Shown piece after piece: positions 16,130 through 24,797 of a stretch of DNA of 64,000 nucleotides. Origin of the DNA: CAIOZA01 sp964464375 (GTDB lineage: Bacteria > Bacteroidota > Ignavibacteria > Kapaibacteriales > UBA2268); the NCBI GenBank assembly GCA_964464375.1, contig CAYXFU010000004.1:78532-142531 (forward strand), given 5' to 3'. The notes below the pieces were generated by a model that worked only from the letters and a program-made list of their open reading frames with translations, was not told the DNA's origin and did not search any database. Each line of letters begins with the position of its first letter. Positions within the stretch are counted from its first letter, which is position 1. The position numbers and the translations under genes are program-made.

Positions 16130-17356
16130 ATGAAAAATCTCATATTTATTGCATTACTTGCCATTTTCTCGCTGACTAATGCCTACTCTCAGATTATTGG
16201 TGATTCTACTGATATAGTGTGGCAGGTACCTTTAACTGGACAATATCCTACTAGGATTGTTTTCTCGCCTGACAATAATTATTTATTGACCGATTGCCTT
16301 GATAAGGATAACAACCGATCTTTATTGATAAGAAGTATTGTTGATGGCAAGTTAATAAAAGAATTAATTGGAGAAAATGCAGTTACTTTTTCAAAAGATG
16401 GTAATTTTTTTGTTACAAAGAACATCAATAATATTAATGTTTGGAATGCAAAAACTTTTAACCTAATAAAATCTATTTCTACTAATGGGATTCAATTTTC
16501 ATTTTCATTTTCTCCGGATAAAAACTTTATAGCTAATGCCGCAGATGTATTAGGTGTTAGAATCTTTGACTATTCTACGGGTGCAATTGTAAAAGAGATA
16601 AAGAATTTTCCATTTATTTATGATCCAAAATTCGGCGGTCAACCGAGAGCTGGATCTGTTGAATACTCAAATGATGGCAATAAAATTTTATTCTATGGTG
16701 ATTATACTTTTGTTTACGACCTGCAGAAAGATACAATGGAAATACAACTTGATGGATTATTACCACAATTTTCGCCGAATTGTAATTTTATTGCTAATTT
16801 GACAAATCACACTCTAAATATTTTCAATACAACTGATTATAATAAAATTCAATCTATTCCCATGAATAACAATATTTTTGATTTTTGTTTTACAAATGAC
16901 AATAAATATATTATAACAGCAAGTGTTGATGACAATTTAAAAGTAATTAATTTAAAAGATTTTAATATTGAATATATATTTCCTAGTCCTATAGCACATG
17001 TAGCATCATCTTATGACAATAAATATATTGCTTTTTTTCATGGATATTTGATTCTATTAAAAGCAAATTGGAATTCAACACATGTAGAAGAATCAACAAC
17101 CAAACAGACATTCGAGATTTCTCCAAATCCAGCTTTTGACTTCATTGAAATATCCGTAAGGGCGAACGGCCGTTCGCCCTTACAATGCGATGTGAGGATA
17201 TTTGATGTACTTGGAGAAATACAGACCACCCCGTCACTTCGTGACACCCCTCCTTGGAAAGGAGGGGAAATAGTCAAGATCGATGTATCCGGCTTGGCTC
17301 CGGGTATGTATTTTGTTCGGATTGGGGATAAAGTAAAAAAATTTGTGAAGCTGTAG
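16130..17356 (+). CDS. secreted WD40-like beta-propeller protein with T9SS sorting domain
   Basis: A signal peptide (about residues 1-20, ending NAYSQ) precedes WD40-like blades with the repeated F-S-x-D-x-x-x-I pattern (IVFSPDNNYLLTD, VTFSKDGNFFVTK, FSFSPDKNFIANA, VEYSNDGNKILFY, PQFSPNCNFIAN). The last 80 residues are a type IX sorting domain (SPNPAFDF, VRIFDVLGE, LAPGMYFVRIGDK). That domain is interrupted twice: VRANGRSPLQ (343-352) is encoded by a perfect 28-bp palindrome, and TTPSLRDTPPWKGG (366-379) by a family III element. Both keep the frame, so the gene looks functional. The body is very AT-rich, unlike these inserts. No specific function can be named. Confidence 0.88.
   Translation: MKNLIFIALLAIFSLTNAYSQIIGDSTDIVWQVPLTGQYPTRIVFSPDNNYLLTDCLDKDNNRSLLIRSIVDGKLIKELIGENAVTFSKDGNFFVTKNINNINVWNAKTFNLIKSISTNGIQFSFSFSPDKNFIANAADVLGVRIFDYSTGAIVKEIKNFPFIYDPKFGGQPRAGSVEYSNDGNKILFYGDYTFVYDLQKDTMEIQLDGLLPQFSPNCNFIANLTNHTLNIFNTTDYNKIQSIPMNNNIFDFCFTNDNKYIITASVDDNLKVINLKDFNIEYIFPSPIAHVASSYDNKYIAFFHGYLILLKANWNSTHVEESTTKQTFEISPNPAFDFIEISVRANGRSPLQCDVRIFDVLGEIQTTPSLRDTPPWKGGEIVKIDVSGLAPGMYFVRIGDKVKKFVKL
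17156..17183. repeat. perfect 28-bp palindrome inside a coding sequence
   Basis: The half-site GTAAGGGCGAACGG is followed directly by its exact complement. It occupies ten codons (VRANGRSPLQ, in part) in frame within the sorting domain of the WD40-like protein. The start of the palindrome coincides with a codon boundary. Confidence 0.9.
17224..17267 (+). repeat. family III palindromic element inside a coding sequence
   Basis: ACCACCCC, then the hairpin GTCAC-TTC-GTGAC, then the stem CCCCTCCTT-GGA-AAGGAGGGG. It encodes TTPSLRDTPPWKGG between the DVLGE and KIDVSGLAPGMYF strands. The intergenic copies at 15815 and 17362 share the head and tail. Confidence 0.85.
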
Positions 17357-17361
17357 TTTTT

Positions 17362-17412
17362 CCCCTCCTTTCCAAGGAGGAGTGCTCGACTCAGTCGAGA
17401 CGGTGAAGGTAG
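17362..17412 (-). repeat. family III palindromic element, just after the stop codon
   Basis: The plus strand carries CCCCTCCTT-TCC-AAGGAGG followed by the hairpin CTCGAC-TCA-GTCGAG and CGGTGAAGGTAG. In reverse complement this matches the family III order, with a degenerate head. It starts five bases after the stop of the WD40-like gene and could act as its 3' hairpin. Confidence 0.72.
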
Positions 17413-17498
17413 TTGCATCTCAGCTTTAGAACTCCTTCTCTAAGAAAGGTAGGGGAGAATGAATCGATTCTTCAGGCTTGATATTCTATATATATCTC

Positions 17499-19643
17499 TC
17501 AATACTTTAAAGTTTCAAGAATTGCATTTTTTATGTCGTTTGAATTTGGCAGTATTTCTGTCTCGTAGTCTTTAGCGAAGCCAACAGCAACGTTCTTGGC
17601 ACCTAGTCTTGCGACAGGAGCATCGAGATAGCGGAACATGCTTGTTGAAATCTCGGATGCAATTTCTCCGCCAAATCCTCCGATTGTTTTATCTTCGTGG
17701 AAGACAATTGCTCTGTTGGTTTTGCGGACAGATTCGAACGTGGTTTCTTTGTCCCATGGTGCTAGTGAGCGCAGATCGACAATTTCGACACTGATATCTT
17801 CTTTAGCCAGTTCTTCTGCGGCTATCATGGTGAGATGAACAGCTGTGCCGTAGGTAACAACGGTTATGTCACTTCCTTTGCGTCTGATCTTTGCTTTTCC
17901 GAAAGGGATGATGAAATCATCAGGTGGTTTGGATGTTGATGCAAGTTTATAATTATAGAGAAATTTTTGTTCGAGGAAAAGGGTAACTCCTTCGGAACGG
18001 ATAGCATTGCGAAGAAGACCAATTGCGTCATCTGCATAGGCAGGGTTTACAATTCTCAAGCCTGGAATTGTGGTGAATGTGCCCTCAAGATTCTGTGAAT
18101 GGTAGATGCCACCCTGAATATAGCCACCGCTTGCTAGGCGAATAACAATGTTTGGTGAAAACTGTCCTTTAGTGCGCCAGTAATCGTGTGAACATTCGAG
18201 TAATTGCTCCATTGCGGGCCAGAAATAATCTGCGAATTCGGCTCCTTCTACGACTACTCTAATATCTTTGGAGTAACGTGAAAAGCCGTTTGCTGTTCCG
18301 ACAATACAGTCCTCAGCGATAGGAGCGTTGAAAACCCTTTCTTTGCCGAATTCTTCGGGCATACCTTTGACAACATTGAATACACCACCTTTTCCAATGT
18401 CCTGACCCCAGAGATAGGACTTGGGATTTCTTCGGAATTCCTGAATCAGACAGTCATTGATGGCTTCGCGATATGTTACAATATGAGAAGATTTGTCATA
18501 GTCATATTCAGTATTATCATCTGCCTTATACATAGGTTCCGGTATGATGAACTGCCTCCAGCTTTTGCCATTGGCTGCGGGAGCAGATTCAGCGGCATCA
18601 GCGGCTTTGAACATTTTTTCGATGTTCTTTCTTTCAATATTTTCTATTTCTTCAATTGTAAGTATGTTCCTACTAATCAGCATATATCTGAATTGCATTA
18701 GAGGATCGCGTCTTTTGACCTCCTCGAGTTCTTCAGGTGAGCGGTAAAGCTCGTGACGATCTGAGTTGGAATGAGAACGAATTCTATCGCAGTCGGCATG
18801 AATCATAGCAGGTCCGAAACCGGATTGAGCATAATTTCTGGCTGTTTCCAATGCACGCCAGGAATCGAATGGATCACGTCCATCGCAATTTATAATTTTT
18901 AAATTCTTAAAGCCGGAGTAATTATCTGATATTATATGATTATTGGTTGCATCCTTTAGCGGGACGGAAATTCCATACCTGTTATTTTGGATTACAAAAA
19001 TAACGGGTAGCTTTTCCAGATCAGAGATATTAATTGCCTCAAAGAAGTACCCTTCGCCGCATGCTGACTCACCACTGGAGTAATAAGCAATTTCGTCGGT
19101 TTTAAATTTAGTAATGGCTCTGGCAACACCAGCGGCATGGAGAGAATGATTCCCGGTGTTCGATGAGACGTTTTGAATTCTGATTGACGGCTTTGCGAAG
19201 TGATTGCTCATGTGTCTCCCGCCGCCTGCAACGTCAGTTTCCTTGCTTAATCCGTTGAGGATGATTTCTTCGGGTGTAATGCCACCAGCCATAGTTGTCA
19301 GTAAATCCCTGTAATAGGGAAACATAAAATCATGATTCTGACGAAAAATCATACCCAGAGCGAGCTGAATACCGTCATGCCCGGCAAAAGAAGCATGGTA
19401 GGACCATCCTTTTGCCATTTTCAAATAGAGAGCCGCTTTATCGTCGAGCTTACGTCCGAGATGATTAATTTCGTACCAATTAATTATAGTGTTACGGTCG
19501 AATCCTTTAATATCAAATTTACTAAAAAGCTCAACTTCAACCTCTTTGTCCTGATATATCATTTCAACTATTTTGCCCTTACCTGACTCGAATGCATCAA
19601 TAGATGCTGATGTGTTCTTTGATCCGGTATTTATCTTAGTCAT
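17499..19643 (-). CDS. 2-oxoacid dehydrogenase E1, alpha and beta subunits fused
   Basis: The 714-residue protein catalyses TPP-dependent oxidative decarboxylation of a 2-oxoacid, most likely branched-chain, and passes the acyl group to E2 lipoamide. Residues about 50-370 are the alpha part, with FAGHDGIQLALG, RGG-like GGGRHMSNH and the TPP/Mg site SGESACGEGYFFEAIN...IQNNRYGIS. Residues about 390-710 are the beta part (VTYREAINDCLI, GAEFADYFWPAMEQ, VDLRSLAPWDKETT). Single-chain alpha-beta E1 proteins of this kind occur in Bacteroidota and are usually labelled dehydrogenase E1 or 2-oxoisovalerate dehydrogenase. E2 and E3 genes are not in the window. Pyruvate as substrate cannot be excluded. 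Confidence 0.88.
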   Translation of the reverse strand: MTKINTGSKNTSASIDAFESGKGKIVEMIYQDKEVEVELFSKFDIKGFDRNTIINWYEINHLGRKLDDKAALYLKMAKGWSYHASFAGHDGIQLALGMIFRQNHDFMFPYYRDLLTTMAGGITPEEIILNGLSKETDVAGGGRHMSNHFAKPSIRIQNVSSNTGNHSLHAAGVARAITKFKTDEIAYYSSGESACGEGYFFEAINISDLEKLPVIFVIQNNRYGISVPLKDATNNHIISDNYSGFKNLKIINCDGRDPFDSWRALETARNYAQSGFGPAMIHADCDRIRSHSNSDRHELYRSPEELEEVKRRDPLMQFRYMLISRNILTIEEIENIERKNIEKMFKAADAAESAPAANGKSWRQFIIPEPMYKADDNTEYDYDKSSHIVTYREAINDCLIQEFRRNPKSYLWGQDIGKGGVFNVVKGMPEEFGKERVFNAPIAEDCIVGTANGFSRYSKDIRVVVEGAEFADYFWPAMEQLLECSHDYWRTKGQFSPNIVIRLASGGYIQGGIYHSQNLEGTFTTIPGLRIVNPAYADDAIGLLRNAIRSEGVTLFLEQKFLYNYKLASTSKPPDDFIIPFGKAKIRRKGSDITVVTYGTAVHLTMIAAEELAKEDISVEIVDLRSLAPWDKETTFESVRKTNRAIVFHEDKTIGGFGGEIASEISTSMFRYLDAPVARLGAKNVAVGFAKDYETEILPNSNDIKNAILETLKY

Positions 19644-20020
19644 AAATTTCCCATTAAGTGAATTTAATATACAACAAAAATTATCCTATTTCTGACGTAT
19701 AGAATTTTTATAAACGGAAATTTGAATAATCTATTGCCAATTTATGATTATTGTTGGATTCAATTTGAGTACTAATTAAGCAATGAATATGTATGGAACA
19801 TACTATAAAAAGAAAATGCATGGAAAATAGATGTATATTGTGGCATTCGAGAGTGTAATTTGCGAAAGTTATGACGAATGGGATTTTTACAGAAAAAAAA
19901 TAAATTCAAAAAAATAAATTGATTAATGAGGTCAGTCAATAAGTTATAACATTATAAGGCATAAAGAGAAAAAAATTAAGCAGGAAAAGAAAAAATAATT
20001 AAAGTTTTTTAAAAATAATA
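19644..20020. other. AT-rich intergenic region between divergent genes
   Basis: This stretch separates the minus-strand E1 gene from the ribosomal superoperon. I see no coding frame and no clear palindromic elements in it. It must contain the E1 promoter, but no full consensus box is found on the minus strand. The nearest match is TAATTTTTG with a three-base gap. Confidence 0.6.
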
Positions 20021-20052
20021 TTTGTGAATGTTTAAAACTTTCTTTAGTTTTG
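20021..20052 (+). promoter_or_regulatory. Bacteroidota-type promoter of the ribosomal superoperon
   Basis: TTTG at 20021-20024 and TAGTTTTG at 20045-20052 are separated by exactly 20 bases, matching the -33/-7 consensus. The rpsL start codon follows 52 bases downstream, leaving a short leader. No other good promoter is seen until rplQ, so it may drive much of the superoperon. Confidence 0.75.
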
Positions 20053-20104
20053 CAGGCTCTAAAGTAATATATTTATAGAAAACGTAATTTTTTGAGGTAA
20101 TCGA

Positions 20105-20503
20105 GTGCCGACAATAAGCCAATTAATCAGGAAGCCGAGAAAACGGATAATTTGTAAGAGTAAATCCCCGGCATTGAATTCTTGTCCACAAAGACGTGGA
20201 GTATGTACTCGTGTTTATACAACAACACCCAAGAAACCTAATTCGGCTCTTCGTAAGGTAGCTCGTGTCCGTTTATCAAACGGAGCAGAAGTAACGTCAT
20301 ACATACCCGGAGAAGGACATAACTTACAAGAGCATTCAATCGTTTACATACGTGGCGGTAGAGTGAAGGATCTTCCTGGAGTTCGTTATCACGTTGTTCG
20401 TGGTACTGCCGATACACAAGGTGTTGAAGGTCGCAAACAGGGTCGTTCCAAATATGGGTCCAAGAGACCAAAAGCCGGTGCTCCAGCAGCCAAGAAAAAA
20501 TAG
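20105..20503 (+). CDS. rpsL: 30S ribosomal protein S12
   Basis: S12 lies at the decoding centre and is the classical site of streptomycin resistance mutations. The product of 132 residues has the signature TTTPKKPNSALRKVARVRL and SYIPGEGHNLQEHS. The start is GTG with TGAGGT upstream. A basic, Ala/Lys-rich tail (PKAGAPAAKKK) extends slightly beyond the usual end. It opens the str cluster rpsL-rpsG-fusA-tuf. The rpoBC genes often found upstream are absent here. Confidence 0.98.
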   Translation: MPTISQLIRKPRKRIICKSKSPALNSCPQRRGVCTRVYTTTPKKPNSALRKVARVRLSNGAEVTSYIPGEGHNLQEHSIVYIRGGRVKDLPGVRYHVVRGTADTQGVEGRKQGRSKYGSKRPKAGAPAAKKK

Positions 20504-20558
20504 AGAATAAATTTAACGTCATATAAATTTAGAAAATAAATTAAAATAAGATAGATCC

Positions 20559-21026
20559 ATGAGAAAGAAGAGAGCCGAAAAAAGAAGAATGTTACCAGAT
20601 CCGAAATTCAACGATGTTGTTGTTTCTCAGTTGGTAAACAGTGTAATGATTCAGGGCAAGAAGAATACAGCTCGCAAAATAGTTTATGATGCTTTTGACC
20701 TTATTGCAGAAAGAAGCAAGCAAGATCCTCTTGAGCTATTTAAGAAAGCTTTATCAAATGTCGCTCCTGTTATTGAAGTCCGCTCACGCAGAGTTGGTGG
20801 TGCTACATACCAGGTGCCGGTGGAAGTCCGCGAATCAAGAAGAATTGCTCTTGCTCTAAGATGGATCAAAACATACTCGACAAACCGTCGCGATAAATCA
20901 ATGGCTGGAAAATTAGCCGCTGAATTACTTGCCGCCGCAAACGGCGAAGGTTCGTCAGTTAAAAAACGTGAAGATATACATAGAATGGCCGATGCTAACA
21001 AAGCTTTCGCTCATTTCAAATGGTAA
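20559..21026 (+). CDS. rpsG: 30S ribosomal protein S7
   Basis: S7 nucleates assembly of the 30S head and contacts tRNA in the E site. At 155 residues it matches the family. Conserved regions are DPKFNDVVVSQLVN, LFKKALSNVAPVIEV, RRVGGATYQVPVEVR and EDIHRMADANKAFAHF. It follows rpsL by 55 bases, with EF-G downstream. In E. coli, S7 is the autoregulator of this operon. I see no defined target hairpin in the short gap here. Confidence 0.98.
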   Translation: MRKKRAEKRRMLPDPKFNDVVVSQLVNSVMIQGKKNTARKIVYDAFDLIAERSKQDPLELFKKALSNVAPVIEVRSRRVGGATYQVPVEVRESRRIALALRWIKTYSTNRRDKSMAGKLAAELLAAANGEGSSVKKREDIHRMADANKAFAHFKW

Positions 21027-21068
21027 TAAATTTTATTGTTCTTTGTCAATTTATTTGCTCGTTGTTGG

Positions 21069-23117
21069 ATGCCTAGAACGATCGCCATATCGAAGATGAG
21101 AAACATCGGCATAATGGCGCATATCGATGCAGGCAAAACCACAACAACAGAGAGGTTTTTATTTTACACAGGTTTCCTCCACAAAATCGGCGAAGTCGAT
21201 GATGGAACTGCATTCATGGATTACATGGATCAGGAAAAGGAACGAGGGATAACGATCACTTCTGCCGCAACCACATGCATTTGGAAAGGTTATCAGATAA
21301 ATATTATCGATACTCCGGGTCATGTTGATTTTACGGCTGAGGTTCAAAGGTCACTCAGAGTGCTCGATGGAGCGATAGCAGTTTTTTGTGCTGTCGGTTG
21401 TGTCGAGCCGCAATCGGAAACCGTATGGCATCAAGCAGACATGTACAGTGTGCCCCGAATCGCATTTATCAATAAGATGGATAGGTTAGGTGCAGATTTC
21501 TACAAGGCTGTTGAATCAATCAAGAAAAAGTTGAATGCCAATCCGATTGTAATTGAGCTTCCAATGGGTGTAGAGGATACATTCAACGGAATTATAGACT
21601 TGATCAGTATGAAAGCGCTTTACTTCGATCCGGACACACACGGAATTGATATAATCATTGAAGATATACCTGATGAATATACTAAAATATCAGAAGAGTA
21701 TAGATTCAAACTGGTTGAATCAGCAGCAGAGATGAATGATGAATTGATGGCTAAATATTTTGAAGCCGGAGATTTAAGTTCAGAAGACATCAAAGCCGGA
21801 ATAAGGCTAGGCGTTCTTTCATCGAAATTTATCCCAGTTTTTGTCGGTTCATCGAAAAACGATATTGGAGTTCAGCCTTTGTTGGATGCGGTAATAGATT
21901 ATTTACCTTCGCCATTAGAAGTAGATTACCACGGCTTTGATCCGGAAGATCATGAAAAAGTGATTCCAGTTAGTGCAGATGATAGCCAGCCATTTTCAGG
22001 CTTGGCATTCAAAATACTCAGCGATCCTTTCCTTAAAAAATTAACATTTATAAGGATATATTCCGGTTCATTGAAAGTTGGTCAGGCGATAATGAATCTG
22101 TCAGTCGGTAAACGCGAAAAAATTCATAAGATTATGAAAATGTTTGCCAGCCGCCGCGAAGAAATCCAGGAAGCATTTGCAGGAGACATCGTCTCGATAC
22201 CTGATTTGAGAATTACGCGCACAGGAGATACATTGTGCGACGAAAAGCATCCGGTGCTATTTGAGAAAATTCAATTTGCAGAACCGGTAATCAATCAGGG
22301 TCTTGAAGCCAGAACATTGGCGGATAGAGACAAGCTGCTCGAAGATCTCGGAAAAATTTCCGAAGAAGATCCTACTTTTAAATTTAGGATTGATGATGAG
22401 AGTGGACAAATTGTTATCAGCGGAGTCGGTGAGCTTCATCTGGAAATAATCGTGGACAGACTGAAAAGAGAGTTTAATCTTCCGGCTAAAGTAGGAAAGC
22501 AACAAGTTGCTTATCGCGAAACAGTATCGGAGAAGATTAAACAGGAAGGCAGATTCGATAGACAGGCAGGCGGCAAAAATCAGTTCGGGCATGTTGTGCT
22601 CGAGATTGAACCTGCACCGGGTAAGGGAATAGAAGTGATTAACAAGGTTCCCGAAATCAGAATACCCAAGCAATTTATCCCAGCTCTTGAACAAGGTATC
22701 AAGGAAGCTCTTCAAGTAGGACCATCGGGTTACACAATGATAGATGTCAGAGTGAATATACTAGATGGAAGCTACGAAAAAGACACTTATACAGAAATGG
22801 GATACAAAATAGCTGCATCAATCGCAATTAAGGATGCCGTAAGAAAGGCGTCCCCGCTCCTATTGGAGCCGGTTTTCGAGGTCGAGGTTGTTTCTCCGGA
22901 TGAGTATGTTGGCGATATAATTGCTGACTTTAACTCACGCAAAGGTAGAGTGGAAGGAATTGAACAACGTGGGAATATGCAAGCGGTTAAGGGGATTGCT
23001 CCTTTATCAGAAATGTTTGGTTATGTAACTAAATTGAGATCGCTTAGTCAGGGTAGAGCAGTTTACACAATGACTTTTTCACGTTACGAGCCTGTTGTTA
23101 TAAAAACACAATATTGA
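21069..23117 (+). CDS. fusA: translation elongation factor G
   Basis: EF-G is the GTPase that drives translocation. G motifs are AHIDAGKTTTTER, the switch region GITITSAATT, DTPGHVDFT and NKMDRLGADF, followed by domains II-V. An upstream TTG at 21036 is possible, but the ATG at 21069 gives the normal N-terminus (MPRTIAISKMRNIGIMAH) and 682 residues. The Shine-Dalgarno site there is weak. Some positions in the switch I region (VDDGTAFMDYM) differ from the common VHDGAATMDWM. Position between rpsG and tuf supports the housekeeping role rather than a paralogue. Confidence 0.95.
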   Translation: MPRTIAISKMRNIGIMAHIDAGKTTTTERFLFYTGFLHKIGEVDDGTAFMDYMDQEKERGITITSAATTCIWKGYQINIIDTPGHVDFTAEVQRSLRVLDGAIAVFCAVGCVEPQSETVWHQADMYSVPRIAFINKMDRLGADFYKAVESIKKKLNANPIVIELPMGVEDTFNGIIDLISMKALYFDPDTHGIDIIIEDIPDEYTKISEEYRFKLVESAAEMNDELMAKYFEAGDLSSEDIKAGIRLGVLSSKFIPVFVGSSKNDIGVQPLLDAVIDYLPSPLEVDYHGFDPEDHEKVIPVSADDSQPFSGLAFKILSDPFLKKLTFIRIYSGSLKVGQAIMNLSVGKREKIHKIMKMFASRREEIQEAFAGDIVSIPDLRITRTGDTLCDEKHPVLFEKIQFAEPVINQGLEARTLADRDKLLEDLGKISEEDPTFKFRIDDESGQIVISGVGELHLEIIVDRLKREFNLPAKVGKQQVAYRETVSEKIKQEGRFDRQAGGKNQFGHVVLEIEPAPGKGIEVINKVPEIRIPKQFIPALEQGIKEALQVGPSGYTMIDVRVNILDGSYEKDTYTEMGYKIAASIAIKDAVRKASPLLLEPVFEVEVVSPDEYVGDIIADFNSRKGRVEGIEQRGNMQAVKGIAPLSEMFGYVTKLRSLSQGRAVYTMTFSRYEPVVIKTQY

Positions 23118-23198
23118 CATAATACGCTATATAATATTAATTAGAAATAAATAGAATAATTTTTCAAATAATCACTTTACTTATTAAGGAGCTTTTCA

Positions 23199-24410
23199 AT
23201 GGCTAAGGAAAAATTTGACCGCTCGAAACCACACGTAAACGTTGGTACCATTGGTCACGTTGATCATGGAAAGACAACATTAACTGCAGCTATCACAATG
23301 GGTTTATCAAAACTCGGAACATCAAAAGATGTTAGAACATTTGATTCGATCGATAATGCACCAGAAGAGAAAGCACGTGGGATTACAATTGCTACTGCTC
23401 ACGTTGAATATGAAACATTGAACAGACATTATGCTCATGTTGATTGTCCGGGACATGCTGATTATATTAAGAATATGATCACCGGTGCTGCCCAGATGGA
23501 TGGAGCAATCGTAGTATGTGCAGCGGACGATGGTCCGATGCCACAAACACGTGAACACATTCTATTAGCTCGTCAGGTTGGCGTACCAAGAATCGTTATC
23601 TTCATGAACAAGGTTGACATTGCCGATCCAGAATTATTAGACCTCATTGAAATGGAACTTCGCGAACTGTTGAGCAAATATGAATTCCCAGGTGATGAAA
23701 TTCCCATCATAAGAGGCTCCGCTTTACACGCACTCGATGCTGGCTCAGAAGCCAGTGTAACCAAAGATGATCCCAGATTAGCATGTATCTATGAACTCAT
23801 GGATGCAGTAGATAATTATATCCCAACACCAATTAGAGATGTTGACAAGCCATTCCTTATGCCAGTTGAAGACGTATTCTCGATCACAGGTCGTGGTACA
23901 GTAGCAACAGGTCGTATCGAAAGAGGAATTGTTAAAGTTAACGAAGAAGTTGAATTAGTTGGTTTTGGACTACACAAAAAAACAACCTGCACAGGCGTTG
24001 AAATGTTCCGCAAATTGCTGGACGAAGGTCGCGCAGGCGATAACGTAGGACTTTTACTACGTGGTGTTGATAAAAAGGAAATTGAACGCGGTATGGTTAT
24101 TGCCAAGCCAGGTTCTATCACTCCACATCATAAATTTAATGCACAGGTTTACGTTCTTGGAAAAGATGAAGGTGGTCGTCATACACCATTCTTCACCGGA
24201 TACAGACCTCAGTTCTATTTCCGTACAACAGACGTAACAGGAATTCTTAATCTTCCAAGTGGCGTAGAAATGATTATGCCAGGCGATAACGTTGATAATC
24301 TCGAAATTGAGATGATCACACCAGTCGCTATGGAAGTCGGATTGAGATTCGCTATACGTGAAGGCGGCAGAACAGTAGGAGCCGGCGTAGTATCAAAGAT
24401 TATTGAATAA
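23199..24410 (+). CDS. tuf: translation elongation factor Tu
   Basis: EF-Tu delivers aminoacyl-tRNA to the ribosome. The 403-residue product starts MAKEKFDRSKPHVNVG and has GHVDHGKTTLTAAI, DCPGHADYIKNM and NKVDIAD, where NKVD replaces the more common NKCD. The beta-barrel domains follow (GRGTVATGRIERG, FRTTDVTG). AAGGAG lies 8 bases before the ATG. A terminator-like hairpin separates it from rpsJ. Only one tuf copy is in this window. Confidence 0.98.
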   Translation: MAKEKFDRSKPHVNVGTIGHVDHGKTTLTAAITMGLSKLGTSKDVRTFDSIDNAPEEKARGITIATAHVEYETLNRHYAHVDCPGHADYIKNMITGAAQMDGAIVVCAADDGPMPQTREHILLARQVGVPRIVIFMNKVDIADPELLDLIEMELRELLSKYEFPGDEIPIIRGSALHALDAGSEASVTKDDPRLACIYELMDAVDNYIPTPIRDVDKPFLMPVEDVFSITGRGTVATGRIERGIVKVNEEVELVGFGLHKKTTCTGVEMFRKLLDEGRAGDNVGLLLRGVDKKEIERGMVIAKPGSITPHHKFNAQVYVLGKDEGGRHTPFFTGYRPQFYFRTTDVTGILNLPSGVEMIMPGDNVDNLEIEMITPVAMEVGLRFAIREGGRTVGAGVVSKIIE

Positions 24411-24419
24411 TTAATATAT

Positions 24420-24457
24420 GCGGGGCTATCCCAATTTAGGTAGCCTCGATTTTTTTC
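24420..24457 (+). terminator. terminator or attenuator between tuf and rpsJ
   Basis: CGGGGCTATCC pairs with GGTAGCCTCG (with G-U pairs) and is followed by seven T. Transcription of the S10 cluster must either read through or restart here, although no promoter is obvious between the hairpin and rpsJ. Confidence 0.8.
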
Positions 24458-24476
24458 TTGATTTACGGAGTTGAGC

Positions 24477-24788
24477 GTGCCTGCAACACAAAGAATCAGA
24501 ATTAAGCTAAAGTCTTACGACCACAACTTAATTGATAAATCATCGGAAAGAATAGTCCGAACTGTAAAGCAAACAGGGGCTGTAGTATCGGGTCCAATCC
24601 CATTGCCTACAAGCCGATCAGTTTATACTGTTTTGCGTTCTCCACATGTTGATAAAAAATCACGTGAACAGTTCGAAACGAGAATACACAAAAGATTAAT
24701 AGATATATTCAGTTCAACCCAAAAAACTATTGACGCTCTTATGCGGTTGGAATTACCAGCTGGAGTTGATGTGGAAGTAAAGGTGTAA
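24477..24788 (+). CDS. rpsJ: 30S ribosomal protein S10
   Basis: S10 belongs to the 30S head and also takes part in NusB-dependent antitermination. A TTG at 24471 also opens the frame, but GGAG at 24467-24470 is correctly spaced only for the GTG at 24477. That gives 103 residues, exactly the E. coli length. Core motifs are IRIKLKSYDHNLID, GPIPLPT, SPHVDKKSREQFE and LPAGVDVEV. It opens the S10 cluster. Confidence 0.97.
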   Translation: MPATQRIRIKLKSYDHNLIDKSSERIVRTVKQTGAVVSGPIPLPTSRSVYTVLRSPHVDKKSREQFETRIHKRLIDIFSSTQKTIDALMRLELPAGVDVEVKV

Positions 24789-24797
24789 GGAGTTATA

